54,668 nucleotides of DNA from Paraburkholderia nodosa DSM 21604 (GTDB lineage Bacteria > Pseudomonadota > Gammaproteobacteria > Burkholderiales > Burkholderiaceae): contig NZ_JAFA01000050.1 in assembly GCF_000519185.1 (NCBI RefSeq), positions 1 through 54,668 on the forward strand, written 5' to 3'. The notes beneath the pieces are model-generated. The model worked only from the letters and a program-made list of their open reading frames with translations, had not been told where the DNA came from and made no database searches. Of the stretch, positions 53,198 through 54,668 are shown one piece after another (the first letter of the stretch is position 1; each line of letters begins with the position of its first letter). Made by a program: the position numbers and the translations under genes.

Positions 53198-54180
53198 CGC
53201 GCACCCTCCGATTTTTCAAGGCGCAGCAACATGAGCTTCGAGATCGACAGCACGATGAACGTGATCACGAACAGGATCAGGCCGAGTTCCATCAGCGCGG
53301 CGGTGTGCAGGCCCGGGCTCGCTTCCGCGAACTCGTTGGCGAGGGCCGAGGTGATGCTGTTACCCGGCGAAAAGAGCGACACGTTGTCGAGCAGGTTCGT
53401 ATTACCGATCACGAACGTGACGGCCATCGTCTCGCCGAGCGCGCGGCCGAGCCCCAGCATCACGCCGCCGATCACGCCGGTCTTGGTGAACGGCAGCACG
53501 ATCTTCCACATCACTTCCCAGGTCGTGCAGCCAATACCGTAGGCCGACTCCTTGAGCAGCACGGGCGTGACTTCGAACACGTCGCGCATGACCGAGGCGA
53601 TGTACGGAATGATCATGATCGCGAGAATCACGCCAGCGCACAGAATGCCGATGCCGATGGGCGCGCCCTGGAACAGCGCGCCGACGATCGGCATGCCGCC
53701 CAGCAGCGAACCGAGCGGCTTTTCGAACCACTGCGCGAAGATCGGCGCGAATACGAGCAGACCCCACATACCGTAGACGATCGACGGGATCGCGGCGAGC
53801 AGTTCGATGGCGATGCCGAGCGGGCGGCGCAGCCACGCGGGCGAAAGCTCGGTGAGGAACAGCGCGATGCCGAAGCTCACAGGCACGGCGATGACGAGCG
53901 CGATGATCGAGGTGGCGATCGTGCCGTAGATGGGCACGAGCGCGCCGAACTGCTCGCTGGGTGGATCCCAGTCGGCAGTCCAGAGGAATGCGAAACCGAA
54001 TTTCTGGATCGTCGGCAACGAGGCGACGATCAGTGACACGATGATGCCGCCGAGCAGCAACAACGTGACGATGGCGGCGAGGCGTGCGAGGCCGCCAAAA
54101 ATGATGTCCCCTGCCGGGCTGGGCGCTTTTTGCTGCGCGGCGTTGCCGGGCGGGTTCGACACGAGCGGGACGTCGGACAT
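53194..54180 (-). CDS. pstC: Phosphate ABC transporter permease PstC
   Basis: This 328-residue inner-membrane permease has six to seven hydrophobic helices. The conserved loop reads LLKESAYGIGCTTWEVMWKIVLPFTKTGVIGGVMLGLGRALGET. It forms the channel with PstA. I chose ATG 54180 (MSDVPLVSNP); the frame is open to 54219 but lacks a better start. A 206-bp spacer with a hairpin separates it from pstS. Confidence 0.95.
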   Translation of the reverse strand: MSDVPLVSNPPGNAAQQKAPSPAGDIIFGGLARLAAIVTLLLLGGIIVSLIVASLPTIQKFGFAFLWTADWDPPSEQFGALVPIYGTIATSIIALVIAVPVSFGIALFLTELSPAWLRRPLGIAIELLAAIPSIVYGMWGLLVFAPIFAQWFEKPLGSLLGGMPIVGALFQGAPIGIGILCAGVILAIMIIPYIASVMRDVFEVTPVLLKESAYGIGCTTWEVMWKIVLPFTKTGVIGGVMLGLGRALGETMAVTFVIGNTNLLDNVSLFSPGNSITSALANEFAEASPGLHTAALMELGLILFVITFIVLSISKLMLLRLEKSEGAR

Positions 54181-54335
54181 GGTGACCTGGGTTCCAGTTG
54201 CCGCAAGCGCGGGGCTCACGACGTTGATGCAGCCGTGGGACTGCAGATCGCCCGGCTTCCGGCCGTGAACACTGACAGCCGGGAGGCGGGCGGCACCTCA
54301 TGGACAGCGCGGATTCAGGCAAGCCACAAGCGAAC

Positions 54336-54361
54336 AGGCCGCGCGCGTCACGCGGCGGCCT
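54336..54361 (-). other. Hairpin between pstS and pstC
   Basis: AGGCCGC and GCGGCCT flank a GC-rich core, an inverted repeat of 26 bp. It lacks a strong T-tract, so it likely stabilises the upstream pstS mRNA or attenuates pstC, explaining why PstS is usually more abundant than the permeases. Confidence 0.55.
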
Positions 54362-54386
54362 CTTTTACGCTTGCCTGACGCCTTGC

Positions 54387-54668
54387 TTACTCAGCGATCG
54401 GCTTGCCGCTCGCGTCCTTGACCTTCTCCTTCCACTGCGACTTGATTTCGCTCACGACCGACTGCGGCAGCGAGATGTAATCGAGGCTGTCAGCAGCCGG
54501 CGTGCCATTCTTGAACGCCCAGTCGAAGAACTTGAGCGTTTCCTTGCCCTGGTCCGGCTTGTCCTGTGCCGTGTGCAGCAGCACGAAGGTCGCGCCGACC
54601 ACCGGCCATGCGTCTTTGCCCGGCTCGTTCGTGAGGATCTGGTAGAACGACTTCTTCCAGTCCGCGCC
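54387..54668 (-). CDS. pstS: Phosphate-binding protein PstS (C-terminal part)
   Basis: The frame is open to the window edge, giving the last 93 residues. ILTNEPGKDAWPVVGATFVLLHTAQDKP, LKFFDWAFKNGTPAADSLDYISLP and VSEIKSQWKEKVKD match the C-terminal half of PstS. It is the periplasmic phosphate-binding component of the importer. The N terminus, signal peptide and the expected Pho box lie beyond the window. It precedes pstC, with a hairpin in the spacer. Confidence 0.95.
   Translation of the reverse strand, partial: GADWKKSFYQILTNEPGKDAWPVVGATFVLLHTAQDKPDQGKETLKFFDWAFKNGTPAADSLDYISLPQSVVSEIKSQWKEKVKDASGKPIAE

Overview
The window is high-GC (roughly 60-65 %), densely coded DNA from a Burkholderiaceae chromosome, most like Paraburkholderia, Caballeronia or Burkholderia. 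The evidence is the imuA-imuB-dnaE2 mutasome, ftrABCD, a bfd/tonB-exbBD cluster, a DUF3563 gene, and the order pst-phoU-phoB-phoR / ppk / ppx. No insertion sequence, prophage, CRISPR array or rRNA was seen. Most of it is conserved housekeeping chromosome. The exception is the first ~2.4 kb, which looks accessory (type VI secretion cargo-like).

Layout. (1) 1-2.4 kb: tail of an unidentified gene, a DUF2235 alpha/beta-hydrolase resembling Tle-type T6SS lipase effectors, and a small exported Cys protein. (2) 2.6-7.2 kb, minus strand: acs, a DUF4212 small subunit and an SSS-family symporter form an acetate or short-chain acid uptake and activation unit. (3) 7.4-10.8 kb: an EamA transporter, a UPF0114 membrane protein and class I fumarase. 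(4) 10.8-23.6 kb: an iron and haem neighbourhood (bfr, murI, bfd, a 20-residue membrane peptide ORF, tonB-exbB-exbD, hemP, a HbpS/GlcG-like gene, ftrABCD). It is interrupted by LysR/pirin and OsmC/DUF1857 genes. Four Fur-box-like 15-mers with 7-1-7 symmetry lie upstream of bfr, bfd, hemP and ftrA. A hairpin-rich segment ending in an intrinsic terminator (19403-19569) is a candidate small RNA.

(5) 23.7-34.7 kb: uvrB, an aromatic aminotransferase, a patatin phospholipase with 3-hydroxybutyrate dehydrogenase, an aldo/keto reductase, rlmJ, a Pro-rich exported protein, a DUF3563 gene, cueR/copZ with a copper operator, and an RmlD-like reductase. (6) 34.7-40.7 kb: the SOS mutagenesis cassette imuA-imuB-dnaE2 behind a consensus LexA box. 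(7) 40.9-42.8 kb: a FAD-dependent dehydrogenase and tRNA-Pro(TGG). (8) 42.9-54.7 kb: a phosphate island with sixA, an OlsB-like N-acyltransferase, ppx, ppk, phoR, phoB, phoU, pstB, pstA, pstC and the 3' end of pstS. Pho-box-like 11-bp-periodic repeats precede the acyltransferase and ppk.

The genes fall into stress-response modules: iron limitation (Fur), phosphate limitation (PhoB), DNA damage (LexA) and copper (CueR). The most novel-looking items are the repeat-hairpin RNA candidate, the 20-residue ORF with a perfect Shine-Dalgarno sequence before tonB, a bacterioferritin lacking a canonical ferroxidase glutamate, an EF-hand-like loop in the symporter, and the paired Pho-box arrays. All start choices, domain calls and regulatory sites come from reading the sequence; no database search was run.
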